NCBI GenBank assembly: GCA_025331125.1
Contig: JAOALB010000071.1
Location: 1 to 64,000 of the forward strand
Reading direction: 5' to 3'
Origin: Mycogone perniciosa
Taxonomy: Eukaryota > Ascomycota > Sordariomycetes > Hypocreales > Hypocreaceae
DNA length: 64,000 nucleotides
The notes under the pieces are model-generated. The model did no database searches. It saw nothing but the letters and a program-made list of their open reading frames with translations, and was not told the DNA's origin. The position numbers were made by a program, and so were the translations under genes. This document shows, piece by piece, positions 35,911 through 48,482 of the stretch (its first letter is position 1; every line of letters starts with the position of its first letter).

Positions 35911-36903
35911 AATAATGGAACTAGCGAATTAGGACGTGGAACTGGATGACAGACGGGCCGAGCGATTTATGCTGGCGAGGGAGAGGTTGATGAGGAACAT
36001 ATGGGTGGGAGCTCTCTGAGAGCCCCGAGAAGGCCGGTGATGACAGAGAGCTGACTAAGGTACAGGGTCCCGCTTAATCCCCGGAATTTCCTACCGTATC
36101 GATCTAATCATTGGAATACGCTCTACAAGCACTCTGTACTCCGTATAGTCCTGACTGACCAAATAATTATAGCTAATCAGGACTACCCAATCTCAATAGG
36201 GCTGTGGCTTTAGACCTAACTTCTCAAAATTCTTACTAGGATTAATTCCTTAAAGTAGCAGCATTGCGGAGTCTAATACTAGTCAGCTTATCTTGAATTC
36301 AACTGCAAATATGTTTACTAATTAGCCTAATTTTGATATTCGGCTGAACGAGATCTAGTTGCATACTACTACTACATATAGGGCTAGATCGTGGGACTCG
36401 CGAGTGAGTAAGTCATAAGGGTTTCCGTCCAATTTAATGACTCGGTACGGTATTAGTCTTAGCATCATGTCGTTGACGCCTTAAGCAAGAGCTTGCTCCG
36501 TCCTGTTTTGTCATATTCCACTGATACCCCAATTGAATTTCTCATCAGATTTCGGACACTACTGAGCAAACGAAACACTGACCATAATAGGTGACATCTT
36601 GCGACTCTCCGCTATGTCCGCCATATTCGTCAACTCAAGAAGACCGAGAGCACCGAGAAGCCCGGCACTTAACCCGCGGTGACCGCTTCAAGGCTCATCT
36701 ACACTCCATAATTTCTACTTGGCAGGCCGCATCGGAAGTCATAACCATCGTCCACGTCCGTAATCCCGAAGTACGAAAACCGAAACAGCGGGCTATAAGA
36801 GGATTGCTGCTCCGAGAAATTACAACCACACATTATTCTCAACATCAGCTCAAAAGATCACGGCACAAAACACTCACCGTTGTCAGCACTATCAGTCATC
36901 GCC
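35911..36903. other. Divergent upstream region, regulator / NTF2-like gene
   Basis: AT-rich DNA between two divergent genes, with a TACTCCGTATAG motif near 36140. I see no gene. The base composition falls towards AT from here into the accessory stretch. Confidence 0.5.
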
Positions 36904-37400
36904 ATGCCGTACCTCACAAAGGAAGAACTCAAGACTATTTTTGCTAATCAGCCACTCGTTAGCGGTGGACCGTTCTGGTCCCGCGTTGCTGAGGATGTTG
37001 AGTGGACAGTCATGGGCCAGAGCCCGGCCTGTGGACGGTACACCGACTTGGCGGAGCTTCGCGCCAATACACTTGAGAAACTCATGAAGGCTCTCGCGGG
37101 GCCTCCTGAATTGAAGATTGCGAATGTTTTCTTTGGAGGAGAAAATAATGAGTGGACTTTAATGGAACTTGAAGCTCGAGGTGTTCGTAAGAATGGTACG
37201 TCAATTTTATATATCCACTTTCCTTCTAGTAATAAAAACATTTCGTTACTAAATCCCTTGTAGGAAAAGAATACATTAATCACTACGCTTTGGTCATCAA
37301 GTGGAATGAAGAGGGAAAAGTGGTGTTGGTGAGAGACTATCTCGACACGGCTCTGATTGAGGAGGTCTGGAAGGAGAGCAAGGAAATGGACCTTTTTTAA
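36904..37400 (+). CDS. Small NTF2-like/SnoaL-type protein
   Basis: Two exons (36904-37195 and 37264-37400) with a 68-bp intron (GTACGT donor, TTGTAG acceptor) encode 142 aa. The order of elements is that of the NTF2-like fold: an N-terminal helix region, G-G-P-F-W-S-R-V-A-x-D-V-x-W-T-V-M-G, a helix with K-A-L-A-G, and four strands, including W-T-L-M-E-L-E-A-R-G and I-N-H-Y-A-L-V-I-K-W, ending in V-L-V-R-D-Y-L-D-T-A-L. Fungal SnoaL-like and ketosteroid-isomerase-like proteins share this pattern; some are enzymes of secondary metabolism, others are uncharacterised. There is no signal peptide. An in-frame Met at 36880 is possible, but the later Met gives the usual start. No biosynthetic enzymes are adjacent, so function is open. 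Confidence 0.72.
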
Positions 37401-40400
37401 CATGTACGAGCACATTTACATACCGAACTAGAGATGCTTTTTACTTCTTGGTAACTTGTGTGACTCACGTAACTCATAACCATGCGATTGAAAAGTGCAC
37501 TTTGAACACCTGCGCAATAACAGGTCCTAACATTGAATGCACCAGTACGGAGTACCATAGACTTCTGCCTCTAACACATGACTATTACTTATCTAGGTGG
37601 GGGGCTGTTTACCTCATATTGCTATATAAAGTACTCCTTCGGGTCTTGGGCAACACCTACGAGTAATAATAGGCTTGCTATGCATCTTTAAACAGGACAT
37701 GAATCAAGCAAGCCAACCGGAAATTAATCCGGACATTCTTGTGCATGTGGGGTCAAACGGTCGAGCGAAGAATACGGAGGACTTACTCCACCTTGGCCTT
37801 TGCCATCAAGGTAGCTAATATTATGACTCCAAAGAAGGATCGTTCGCCCCATGATTGCACTGATTTTTGGGTCTTGGTTGTTGCGTGACCTCGCGTGTGA
37901 AATGGCTAACCCATCCAGCCTGGTCGTTGTTGAACGACTAGAAGTACAAGTACCTCATCTACTAGTAGGGGAGATACTATCTGCCTGCCTGCTTTGCACT
38001 AGTTTGTCCTGACGGGACGGTCCGCACGAGTTACGTAACGGCTGGGATTTGTGGCTTGCCAACTATTAGATCGCCCTTGTACTTCGTAAGGATTATTTAC
38101 TCGTTTGGGTGTGGTTTGCTCCCTGGTTATCTGTGACGCAGGAGACTTATGGATCTTTTACTAAATATCTCGGCATGAAAACTGGGCAAGCAAATTGTTA
38201 CGAGCGTCTACTGATGGCGGCGCCCCTGAACAGTGGATATCAGTTGGTGTTACTCCGTACTCCGTACACCGTCTATTCCTAATCTAATGAATGGGTATTA
38301 TTCCCTACTTCGTACTCCGTACAGCTGGCTAAATTAGGCAGTACTCGTTTAGGTCAGGGAATTGTATTGCACGTCTCGTATTCATGACACTAACAATATC
38401 AACTATAAATGCCGAACTCGAAGCCGCAAAAGCGAGCGGGAGCAAGATCGAAGCCTGACAATATGTAACACACATTATCCTCCAGGAAGAAGTGGGGTAT
38501 ATTAACGAATTTGACACGGTGTCTAACCAGTCATCTTCACCTATATATAGTCCTGCTGCGTGCCTCTCTGTGCCGCAGAAGGGATTCATCTTATCATTGA
38601 TTAAATACACACCCTTTCTACCTACAGTCGAAACCATTGCTTAGAAAATTCTAATTCGATACGAACTATTGACTATATGCTGTCGTCTAGTCCATGTGCC
38701 TTACAGAATGTCTCAAGCAAGTATCTGAACCACCGTCTCTTTCAGACTGCACAAGTTTGACGCTGTACTACAATTGCATTGCAACTGGGCTGTGCTTAAA
38801 TTATCTTGAATCCAAGAATCCTGAGTTTTTTAGGCTTGTGCCTGCCATATGATGAGTACTCGTAACTGGTGGATTATTGCCGACCAAACAGATAGGGATG
38901 CGTGGGCAGCAGAAGGGAAACTATCTGAGCATTTACAGCAGGCAGACTTGTTCATAGGTGCGGGGGAAGAATTGTGCACCATATCCTGGAAGATTCCACC
39001 TAATTTTCACTGTCAAGGAACGCACCATAAGGGAAGGCATCGGGGGACCAGCTTTACAGTTTTCCACCCTTCTACGAGAGTGTTGTTGATACTGATGGTT
39101 CCAGCATAGATTATCAGCTGTCTTATTACACCAGTAAATTTAGCACCGATGTAATAATCGTCATAATTGGACCCAAAAATGGTCTAATAAGGGGGAGTGT
39201 TCCTTCGGATTGGAAGAAATGAAAGGGGATAGGGTTAATATGCCGGTTGCCACAGAGGGGTGTGCTTCAGGCAAAGATTGGGTGATTGAAATACCCGCTG
39301 AGGGAACGATCGTCTGGAGGACTACGTAGTTTATACCTATATGCTGGTGATTCCGGATCATCTCACCTACATGAAAATCATAGCCTCGGCACCCACACCT
39401 AGGCCTAGCGGGATGAAATCTTGGGAAAAGGCCACCTGAGGAAGAATATTCGCACCTTAGCCCAAGCTTCTAGCGCCAAAACACTCCACTGTGGACCTTT
39501 ATTATGTTGGGTAGGTTATGAGGTAAAATCATCAAGCTATACTCCGTAGCATCCACTACACTAATGTGAACATGCAGGGCATGGAGTTGCTTTCGCAGTC
39601 GTCGCATCACGACATCTAGGCTCGCCTAGGGTTCGACTTTATAGGCTCCAGTTCAACATAGAGTTTAACTAATGAGTGCTCTCCTAAATCTTATGCATTA
39701 ATCAGTGGCCTGCCTGTAGTATTGCCACTTCTGATCAATCTAGCTTCTAACCCACGTTTGAGACGGCAATAAAGTAAACTTTTCTAGTGTATGATACCGC
39801 ATCATACATCTGAACAGATGCTTCAGGTGACAAACCTTGAAGACTGTCCCCTTGAACTATAAATTCCATCGACGCCCAGGAATCCCGACAGATATTTCCC
39901 TTTCCTCTACGAAGTACCGCTTTGGAATCTCCACGGTTCCTTCGCCTTCGCGATGTTTGAGACAAGATCTGTAACCTTGCAGTCGGTGCCGCTGGACTTG
40001 ACACTTGAAATTGTCAGAGACATTCATAACATCGCTCTTCTCACCGGTCGCATGCCGCCCGTCCTGTGAGCCACTCTGCATGGATCGCGTCTATGGATGA
40101 CTCTGTCAGCTTTCAATTAGCGGTGTTGGTCTATGGACGAGGAGATTACTGAGGAGAGTAACCATGTAATGGGTTTGCTGGTCATACACAACGGTCCAAA
40201 GACTACGCACCTTGACAGTAATTGTCAGGGACCAGGTAAGAGTTCAGAGATTCATCCCAACATTTCAGCGCTTCGCTGTCTCAATTAACTGTCAATTCCG
40301 TCAAAGGTAAAAGAGTCTCGTTGATAAATCATTTCATATGCCGTCTCATCCTTCTACTGCCACAGTTTGAACAACACAGACCAGATTCGTTCTTCACTCC

Positions 40401-40590
40401 ACCCCCACCTGGCACCATACCAAGGGCCATGAGAAAATGCAAGTGCATCATGTCCGACACGAAAAGAGAATTTATCAAGCTTTCAATGAGACGAGTTAGC
40501 TTCTGGGAGCCAGTGATGATACATATGGTCGAAACTCACCCTTGGTGATGTTGAACGGCCTACATTTGATATCTGAGGCCTACAAACCAA
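37401..40590. other. Gene-poor accessory DNA
   Basis: More than 3 kb without a supportable gene. Short frames (for example 38849-39109 plus, 38329-38637 minus, 39747-40004 minus) have no recognisable domains. Many TACGGAGTA/TACTTCGTA motifs occur (near 37545, 38095, 38250, 38310 and 39540). The DNA looks like decayed sequence at the edge of an accessory stretch. Confidence 0.5.
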
Positions 40591-41070
40591 CTAAACCCCG
40601 TCCTAAAAAGATGAGAGGTGTCAGCCAAGGGCTGACATTGTGGGCTAAAACTCCCCTCATACGAATGAAACTCCTCATCGCAAAAGCTCGGAAAGTCGTA
40701 ACATTGCCAGATGGCTTGAATCATTGGGGGTCCTCACCATTGAATTTGGATCGTCTATGGATGATGATCTGGGGTTGGATAACCGAATCTAAACACCATC
40801 CTAAAAAGATGAGAGGTGTCAGCCAAGGGCTGACATTGTGGGCTAAAACTCCCCTCATACGAATGAAACTCCTCATCGCAAAAGCTCGGAAAGTCGTAAC
40901 ATTGCCCGAAGGCTTGAATCATTGGGGGTCTTCACCATTCAAGTTGATTGGTTCAAGAAGGCAGGCATCAGTCAAAGGATGACATTGCGGGTCAACTCTC
41001 GCCTCATACAAACGAGACATCCTTATTGCACAAAAGCTCAAGTAAAAGTCGTATATCCTGCCCAGTGATG
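40591..41070. repeat. Tandem 198-bp repeat with internal palindrome
   Basis: Two near-identical units start at 40591 and 40789 (period 198 bp; the shared core of about 140 bp differs at only a few bases). A third, more diverged partial unit covers about 40960-41070. Each of the first two contains the perfect palindrome TGTCAGCC-AAG-GGCTGACA (40619-40637 and 40817-40835). A 146-codon frame crosses the array but its protein is simply the repeat translated twice, so I do not treat it as a gene. Confidence 0.85.
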
Positions 41071-43748
41071 AAAGCCAACTCATTGCGGGCCAACAGCCCC
41101 CAAGAGCTATGCGAGTTGAATTGGTCTGAGGATGCAGGTTGTCCGAAAACTTGAGCGTGGTAGTGCCGCTAAGAGATTGTCGGTATCGAAGCGAGGCCAA
41201 CGGCGGGTGCTGTCAAGGACAAGTGTTGACAATATCACTAAACAGGGACGTCAGTATTGAGTGTGGATCATACATGGCTCAGAACTGACCATGTGGGAAC
41301 GTATCGCTTTGACACCGTGAAGCGACTTCTATGTAGGCACAACGGTGGAGGTAAAGGCGTGTGAAGAGTTCAAGCGGTCAGGGAATAACACAGAATAAAA
41401 GAAGGAAGAGAGACAGAGGTTCAACAGAACGTATTATTCGGCGTGGTGGGTTCAAAAGAGCGAATAGCAGGCCGAGACGATGGAACAGAAGACGGCGGAG
41501 GCCCTGGACAAGAAGCAATATCACAGGGAGACGGTAGGATGACAACAGCGAAGGTCCCCAGGTTGATAGAACAGATGATAATGACAACAAATATAAAACA
41601 GACCAGAAAGCAGAATGTGCGGTGATGAAACTTGATGGACATTGCTGGAAGAGAAGACAAAGGTGATGAGGCGGGTGGGAGACCAGTTTAAGTACCTGGC
41701 CTACATAGATTCGCAACTTCCTCAACATTCCTGACCGAGTGGTCAAACGCACGAAGAGTCTGGCAAGATGGTCCCAGAATAGGGGATGGAAAGCAAGAGA
41801 GTTGCCTAACTCTCAGGAAACGTAGGCACGAGCAGCGGTAAATGTCGCCCATAGAACTTACGCCTTCCATTCCCCCTTTGATACTTTCTCAGCAAGAGCA
41901 TATGGACTGTCTGGCTGTCTGTCTTTCATCACATAAGCATGTGAAGAAGAAAAGTAACTACTGTGATGCAACCTGGACCAAGACGCACTTTGTTATTCCA
42001 ACCTGCAAATGAGCCAGTAGAAAGAAGGAGCCTCTCATCTACCAGACCTTACCGTGAGGTGGTGATTCCCTCAGTAAGAACATAGTTTTCGTGAGAAGAG
42101 TGTAAGATGTTGGGCCTAAATTGACCATCATTTGCTCCTGCTTATTCAAGACCACTTCAGAGAGGTCGACTGATGCGTGTATCCCAAGAACAAATGACCA
42201 GGAGAGATTTATTCTTGCTGTATTTAACGAAGGCATTCGCGACGAATAGAAAGTGTCGGGTTGTTTCCATGAGGCCACACAATCATTGAAAATCTAGAGT
42301 TCCGCAAATTTGAGCTTCCCAATCGCCTTTAATCTGAGGTCTATGCAGAGTACGCGATGGATGTGGGTCCAAGACAGATACTACACTACGAGGGAGATAT
42401 GCACACAAATGCAGCAGATAATGTATCTGTCCATGGTGTATTTCGAGAATAGCAAAGAACGAGCCGTACCTCATCACTGCCATGCTTTGTCTGTGTGAGC
42501 TAACTACATGGGAAAGCGGGAAGGGGGGGGGGGGATGAAGCCGCCTGGTTCCTTCGAGGATAGGAGATGAGAGCTTTCCAGCGCCACCAGTATTTTATCC
42601 GCTGGTAAACGTCTGGTCACGGGATACTACGACCGGAATATCTCGTCTTGGGTATGTTTTTGCCCTCGTGAGTTCTCTCGAACAGGTCTATGAAGGAGAC
42701 GCCCGCTGAATCAGAAGGCGCGATAGCGACAGCTTATCCCCAAGTCTGAGGGTGTCTTGGGGCTACCTCACAAGAGGTGTGTAAATGTGGACCGGGATTC
42801 AACTGGAAAGGATGAATATCGCTGTGGATGGGTCAGTGCTACCTGGACGACGACGCATTTATTCCGATAACCAATCAAAGTCGGGGTTTCCATCAATCTC
42901 TACCCTACTTTCGTAGTGTTATAAAGAGTTCCAGTCTCCCATAAACTTCGATCAATGCAGTTGGTGATGCTGGTTTCTTGGTCCCGGCTTTGACACGTCC
43001 TTACAGAACAGGCTGAGGCATGGCTCACGTCTGACCGGGCTGGAGCCTTGTGGTTGCACGCCTAGGTTCATTCCCCAAGTCTGCAGACTCCATTAGACAG
43101 CCTCAAACAGTCAACTCTATTTAGATATTTTACTCTCGCAGTGTTTCTTAGTTCTCCTTATCATTCCGTGTATCTGCGGATAGTGAGGTGACGCCCCGAA
43201 TAAGCTCGCCAGTGATCTCGCGCCTACTTTATCGTTTTTTGGTAGGAAAATCATGAAGCCGTCCTTAGAAAAAGTATCACTATGCCTGATTACTTCATAT
43301 TTCCGATGGTGTCGATTAGAAGTTGCCGATAGACCTAGTGCTTTGCTGGCTGTTGATACACTCACATGGCAGAGATTACTCGTAGTCACTGCTCGGTGAA
43401 ATGCCGCCATATAATTAGACCTGTAATAGTCATTAATAATTCGCATAAAAATTCCATTAATATTACATACTCTTTCTCGACCGAACCGAGTGAGAGCGCT
43501 GGATATGTACATTGTACGTTAATCATCATACCAGGAGAAGTAACAACCAGGCCTGGTTTTTTACCAAGACATTCTTTTTATTCCTCCCTAGTTCCTCTTC
43601 TGTAATAGCAGGGTTAATTATTTCATGTTCAATTTGACCTGTTGCGATCAGCATCCTGCACCCCTGGATCTTACCGATGATCAGAGCCTAAACTCGGCGA
43701 TTCTCAAAAAACACCAAGACTCTAAGCATTCAAAGACATCCTGCAGAT
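41071..43748. other. Gene-poor accessory DNA upstream of the NLR relic
   Basis: No supportable gene over 2.7 kb. It has a 12-base G run at 42523-42534. Frames at 41378-41752 (minus) and 43117-43512 (minus) are low-quality and unrecognised. The stretch just before 43749 would be the former promoter of the NLR gene. Confidence 0.5.
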
Positions 43749-46485
43749 ATGGCGACCATTGAAGGTGAAAAAAGAGTCAGAAGTGACCAAGCACCATCTT
43801 CTAACCGCTTCGATCGTGTGAGTCACGATGACTACACCGTTGGTTGGATCTGTGCTCTCCCGATCGAAATGACTGCGGCAGAAGCTATGCTGGACGAAGT
43901 CCATGAGGCCCTTCCAAGCAAAATGAATGATAGCAACACTTACACCCTAGGAAACATCACCACGCACAATATCATTATTGCATGCCTTCTAAATGGCCAC
44001 TACGCCGCAACCGCGAGTAACATGCGCCGGATTTTCCCTGACATAGGCATAGGTCCATGGTCGGCATTGGTGGCGGGGTTCCCGGTACGGCTGACATACG
44101 ACTCGGCGATGTGGTCGTTAGCAATAAAGTGATACGGTACGATTTCGGAAAGATGATGCCTGATGATCAATTTCATCGAACAAGTCTCCCCATCAGACCT
44201 CTACATAAACTCATGACAGCTGTCTCGAAGCTACAAGCACGCCATGGAAGAGAGCCAAGCAGAGTGCGTGTTATCATGTCTAAGATGTGCGAGTGTCATC
44301 CATCTAAAACTAAATACACCCACCCTAGCCTTCAGGATCAGTTGTTTAGTGGCACTTACGACCATGTTGCATCCTAGGACGGCTGTAAGGATTGCGAGCT
44401 GAAGCTGAAGATCGGTCTCAGCGAGAGAACAAACACCCGGTGGTTCACTGTGGAACCATTGCGTCAAGCAATCAAGTTATCAAAGACGACAACACCGGCA
44501 GCATAGGTGAAGGAGCTCTTCTCCGCTATACCTCCAAATGAGTCCCAGAAGGCACTTGTTAATATGAGGAGCAAGTCGTACATCTTTCTCGTAGTTAACA
44601 CACTTTACTAAAGGTATTTACAGAGCAAAAGTCGATAAAAGATCAACGAAAGCTCTTGCTCAAGCCATTGGCCCATAAGAATACCTACGAATGGATACTC
44701 ATGCTTCCCGATTACGTCAGTTGGCCTTCAGACGTTTTCTCAACATCATGGATTCTTCTGGATTCGAGGCAAGTCTGGCGCCGGGAAATAAGCTTTGATG
44801 AATCTTATTTTCACTCGTGCATGTGAAGCTTGGAAGACTACCGCCAATGCCACCGTCATTTCCTTCTTCTTCAACGCCAGAGGTGTTCAGTTAGAAAGGT
44901 CCACGATCGGAATGTACCGATCGCTTCTCCTCCACGTACTCAAGAACTTTCCAGACCTCGAAGAAGTACTCGATGAGTGGTCCCATATCGCCGAAGGTAA
45001 AAATGATGACATCTCCTGGGAAATTGAGACACTTCAGAGCATTTTCGCTCATGTAGCTGGAAAGCTTGGTCAGCGAATTTTGACCTGCTTCATCGACGCC
45101 CTTGGACGAAGACCAGGTCCGGGATATAGTGGAATTTTTTGAGGAACTTAAAGAACAAGCCACGCAGAATAGCATAAAGCTCTATGTCTGCTTTTCCAGT
45201 CGCCATTATCCGCATGTAAGTATACAGAGAGGTCTCAAACTCATTCTGGAGGATCAACCAGGTCATGGCGAGGACCTGGAAAAATACGTACGATCCAAGC
45301 TACGAGCTGGACGAAACAAAGCCGCCAAGGAATTTACTACTGCAATTCTTCAGAAGTCGGCTGGAGTTTTCATGTGGGTGATCCTCGTTGTTGATATTCT
45401 CAACCAAGAATTTCAGAGAGGCCGCATCTTCGCTGCCAAGCGCCGGCTCCAAGAGTTACCCTCCAAGTTAAGCCAGCTCTTTAGAGACATTCTCACAAGA
45501 GACAACGAAAACATGGACGACTTGTTACTCTACGTACAGTGGATTTTGTATGCAGAAAAACCCTTTAAATGTGAGGAGCTTTACTTCGCCTTTGCATCTG
45601 AATTGGACACGACACCTAACAGCTCGATTGAATGGGATAAAGAATTAGTCACCCCTGAAGCCATGAAACTTTTCATGCCCAGTTCCGCCAAAGGGTTTGC
45701 TATGTCAAGTGAGAGTCAAATCATCCAGTTTATTCACGAGTCGATTCGAGATTTCCTCGTCAAGGAAAACATTATTCATGACTCATGGCCAACAGTGCTG
45801 CAAGTGTTTTTTTGCCACAGGATAACTTCCTGAGAGGCTTCGCCCTCAAACCCTGGATTGATTTTCGGAACCTATGTTTGGTATATTACGAGCCCTTCGC
45901 TCTCGAAGCAAACCTTGCCTTCTGTCTTGCCTGCCATAATTATGTAGAGCTTTTCGAATAGCTCTTGACTGCGACTTACTGGGGGAGCAACACGGACGTG
46001 TTCTGGCAGCAGCCTCAGTCTGTGGCCACGAAGCTGTCGTGAAGATTCTCCTGGGAATTGAAGGTGCTGATCCTAACCTGAGAAATAAATCAGGCTTGAC
46101 GCCACTATCATTGACCGCCCAGATTGGTTGTTAGGCTGTTGTAAATCTTCTACTAACAACTAAAAGCGTCGACCTTAACTTGAGGAGTGAATCCGGGAAG
46201 ACGCCACTATCATGGGCTTCTTGGACTGGCCGTGAGGCAATTTTAAAGTTTCTGTCGGCTATTGAATGAGTTGATATTAACTCCAAGGATGATTCAGGCT
46301 ATACGCCGCTTTTCCTGGCTGTTTATATGCGCCAGTAGGATGTTTTGAGGCTGCTTCTGGCAGCTGAGGGTATCCAGATTAACTCAAGGGGTAATTGGGG
46401 TAGGGCGCCGCTAGGTTTAGCTACTCAACATGGCTATGAGGCAATTAAGCAGCTTCTACAAGCTACCGAGTCCACTGATATTTGA
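43749..46485 (+). pseudogene. Decayed NLR gene: nucleoside-phosphorylase-like / NACHT / ankyrin
   Basis: The order of three recognisable parts is that of fungal NOD-like receptors used in non-self recognition. First comes a PNP_UDP-type N-terminus beginning with D-D-Y-T-V-G-W-I-C-A-L-P-I-E (43830 on), with M-V-G-I-G-G-G-V-P-G-T about 230 bp later. Then comes a NACHT ATPase domain (about 44750-45830), and finally degenerate ankyrin repeats (about 45990-46485) with G-x-T-P-L-S motifs. It is broken repeatedly: the frame shifts near 44050; TAG follows at about 44375; a TAA at 44789-44791 stands immediately after the P-loop lysine (G-K-S-G-A-G-K-stop); a one-base insertion near 45104 shifts the frame again; a stop lies near 45831; and several stops interrupt the ankyrin part. 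Introns cannot explain all of these. It is most likely a dead gene, though a transcript encoding a fragment is possible. Confidence 0.85.
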
Positions 46486-47857
46486 AAGAAAGATGAGTTA
46501 GGTGAGGCGTTGCCATTGCACCCTGATGAAAGGAATCAAAGGCCACCATAGTGTACTAATAAGAAGACTGTTAAATATTAAATACTATAACCTGGCAAAA
46601 TTCTTATTTTCACTATTTCTATGTACCTGGCTACCTGCTCTGTCCTCGAGGCTTATTATACACACTTAAAGTCACCGCTGTAGCTTGAAAACGCTCATTC
46701 TCAGTCCATGATAGTTCCGCGCTGGCTTCTTTGGTATTATTTCCTGTGATATCTGTCTCATGAGGCCGAGCTCACAAGCCGGCATGTGTAAGGCCTCCAT
46801 GCCACATCGCTTCTTTGTTCAGTCCAACCTGGTAGCAGACTGGTCACCACAGTAGACCGCATGTGATGTCTCATTCCCATATCCTAGATAGTCAACGAGA
46901 CTAGAGGACAAGGGTAGCGTATTGAGCGGTTATAACGAAGGTACGGCGCATGTTCGACAGGCCGGTTATGACAAATTGATCAAAGAGTTTGGCCACCCAG
47001 TCCAGGGGGGGGGGTTCTTGGATTGTCCACTTGCCAAGAAAAATCTCCCTTTTACATACCTTATATCAAGGTACATGAGTTCTTCTAGCTATCCTCTCAA
47101 TTCTGGATCGTTGGGGTTTGAGCTTGTCACATTCCACTGAAACTCCGTTATTCGCTTTGCTGAATACTACCCAACCGAGGTCCTGTGACCTGGATGGATA
47201 GGAACCAGGAATGTTTTCTTTTTACACAATCCTACCTCCACATAGAATCCGAAGCATTTTTTCTCCACCGTATCATCACCTATCACGTAGTATTCAGGGA
47301 GAACTAATCTATTTGGAATGTGGTAGAAGACTGCAACAAATTTTGATGAGCTGCAGTGGTTGCTGTTATGGAAGGCATTTAATTTTTATTAAGGGCTTAG
47401 CTACCTATTAAATGGATTTCGTAAGGCTATATAGGAGTCTTGCTTTTGTTGTTACTCATGTAGCTCTCTTCGTACCCCTGCCGGGGTTTCCTCACGAATC
47501 ACCTTTGGCTACCATGGATTCAACATATCATTGCCATTACTATTACAGTCGCTACCTATGCCCTTGGCAGCGATCGATATATGACTGTCTCATCAACCCC
47601 GCCGCTCACAGTCCAGTTGTCTAGGTGGCTCAGCAAACTAATGGTAGTGAGGCCGCAGTCCCGCTGACTACTGGGGACATTACTCTTGGCAATGACAAGA
47701 TCCTTCATAAGTTCAAGAAAAAGAATTCAAAAGTAGGCCTCTGCATTCGCAACAAAAGTATGGGGAAACCTAAATACATAGGACAAAACCCACACCAAGG
47801 CCTCCCTCTGTCTCAGGAAACTCAAAAAAGGAATTGAGACCCATCTTCTTCTTAAGC
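46486..47857. other. Decayed DNA between NLR relic and aegerolysin gene
   Basis: No intact gene. A 10-base G run lies at 47005-47014. Between about 47480 and 47690 two frames, apparently offset by a frameshift near 47530, give a protein-like stretch (T-P-A-G-V-S-S-R-I-T-F-G-Y-H-G-F, then A-T-Y-A-L-G-S-D-R-Y-M) that could be a fragment of a degraded gene; I cannot name the family. Confidence 0.4.
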
Positions 47858-48344
47858 TTAACCCATCTTCGAAACCGTAACGGAGACGTTACCAATGGCA
47901 CCCCCATGTTTGTTCCAAGGTCCCACAACAACTGAATACGGAGATGTCTCAGGATCGTAATCCTTGCGCGCGAAGTCATTGTCTGTCGACCAGTAAGGGC
48001 AGTTGAAGTAAATCTGGCAGATCTTTGTTTGGCCATCATAGAGATCAAAAGTCCCTTCAGTGCCCTTCATTGCAGCCTTACGGCCTGACGCGCTGACGTA
48101 TCCCACTGATCCAGGAGGGATAATAATCTTATCGACTTCGGAACATGAAAGTTCCTTTTCTTTGTCGGGCGCGTCGTAATATTTGCCACTAGAACATCGC
48201 GGTTAAAAGAAGGTCAAACCTCAGTAAAAAAAATGTTTTAATCAATACTCACCAGTCAAGCCATGCATGACAGACTTGGATATCATCCTGCTTCATGCGA
48301 TTGTGAATTTCAACTGAAACCCACTGGCTCTCGTCGTTCGACAT
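47858..48344 (-). CDS. Aegerolysin-family protein
   Basis: Two exons (48344-48253 and 48188-47858) with a 64-bp intron (GTGAGT donor, TTCTAG acceptor) give 140 aa, the usual size for aegerolysins (about 130-145 aa). No signal peptide is present, which is normal for this family. The sequence has the expected beta-sandwich pattern: an N-terminal W-V-S-V-E-I-H-N strand, a central G-x-x-G-Y-V-S-A-S-G-R segment, a G-T-E-G-x-F-D-L-Y-D-G block, and a C-terminal half with N-C-P-Y-W and G-x-x-G-N-V-S-V. Aegerolysins bind membrane lipids such as ceramide phosphoethanolamine or sphingomyelin/cholesterol. With a MACPF partner they form transmembrane pores, as in the pleurotolysin A/B pair. The frame is intact. 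The divergent gene across a 1.87-kb region is MACPF-like, which supports a two-component role; activity and target are inferred. Confidence 0.9.
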
Positions 48345-48473
48345 GATGAATAGCTGAGGTTTTTATGGCAAAAAGCAACAATGAATAGCAATGATAAATG
48401 ATTAGGTCTGTCAGATAAAGAAGATTGTAGTGTTGAGTGTGGTCTTGGTATGAACGTAGAGATGACGGATCCT

Positions 48474-48482
48474 TATATATAT
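48474..48482 (-). promoter_or_regulatory. TATA-like box of the aegerolysin gene
   Basis: The minus strand reads TATATATAAGG about 130 bp before the aegerolysin start codon, a plausible distance for a TATA element with a leader of roughly 100 bp. Confidence 0.45.

Noticed and set aside
39600..39650. Possible tRNA (GGTTCGA-like box)
   Set aside because: The B-box is imperfect and no A-box or cloverleaf can be folded around it. I found no convincing tRNA, rRNA or other RNA gene anywhere in the window.
40542..40982. 146-codon frame across the tandem repeat
   Set aside because: The protein is the 198-bp unit translated twice; the unit length is a multiple of three, so an open frame through both copies is expected by chance.
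43117..43512. 131-codon minus-strand frame
   Set aside because: AT-rich, no recognisable motif, and overlapped by a plus-strand frame; most likely random.
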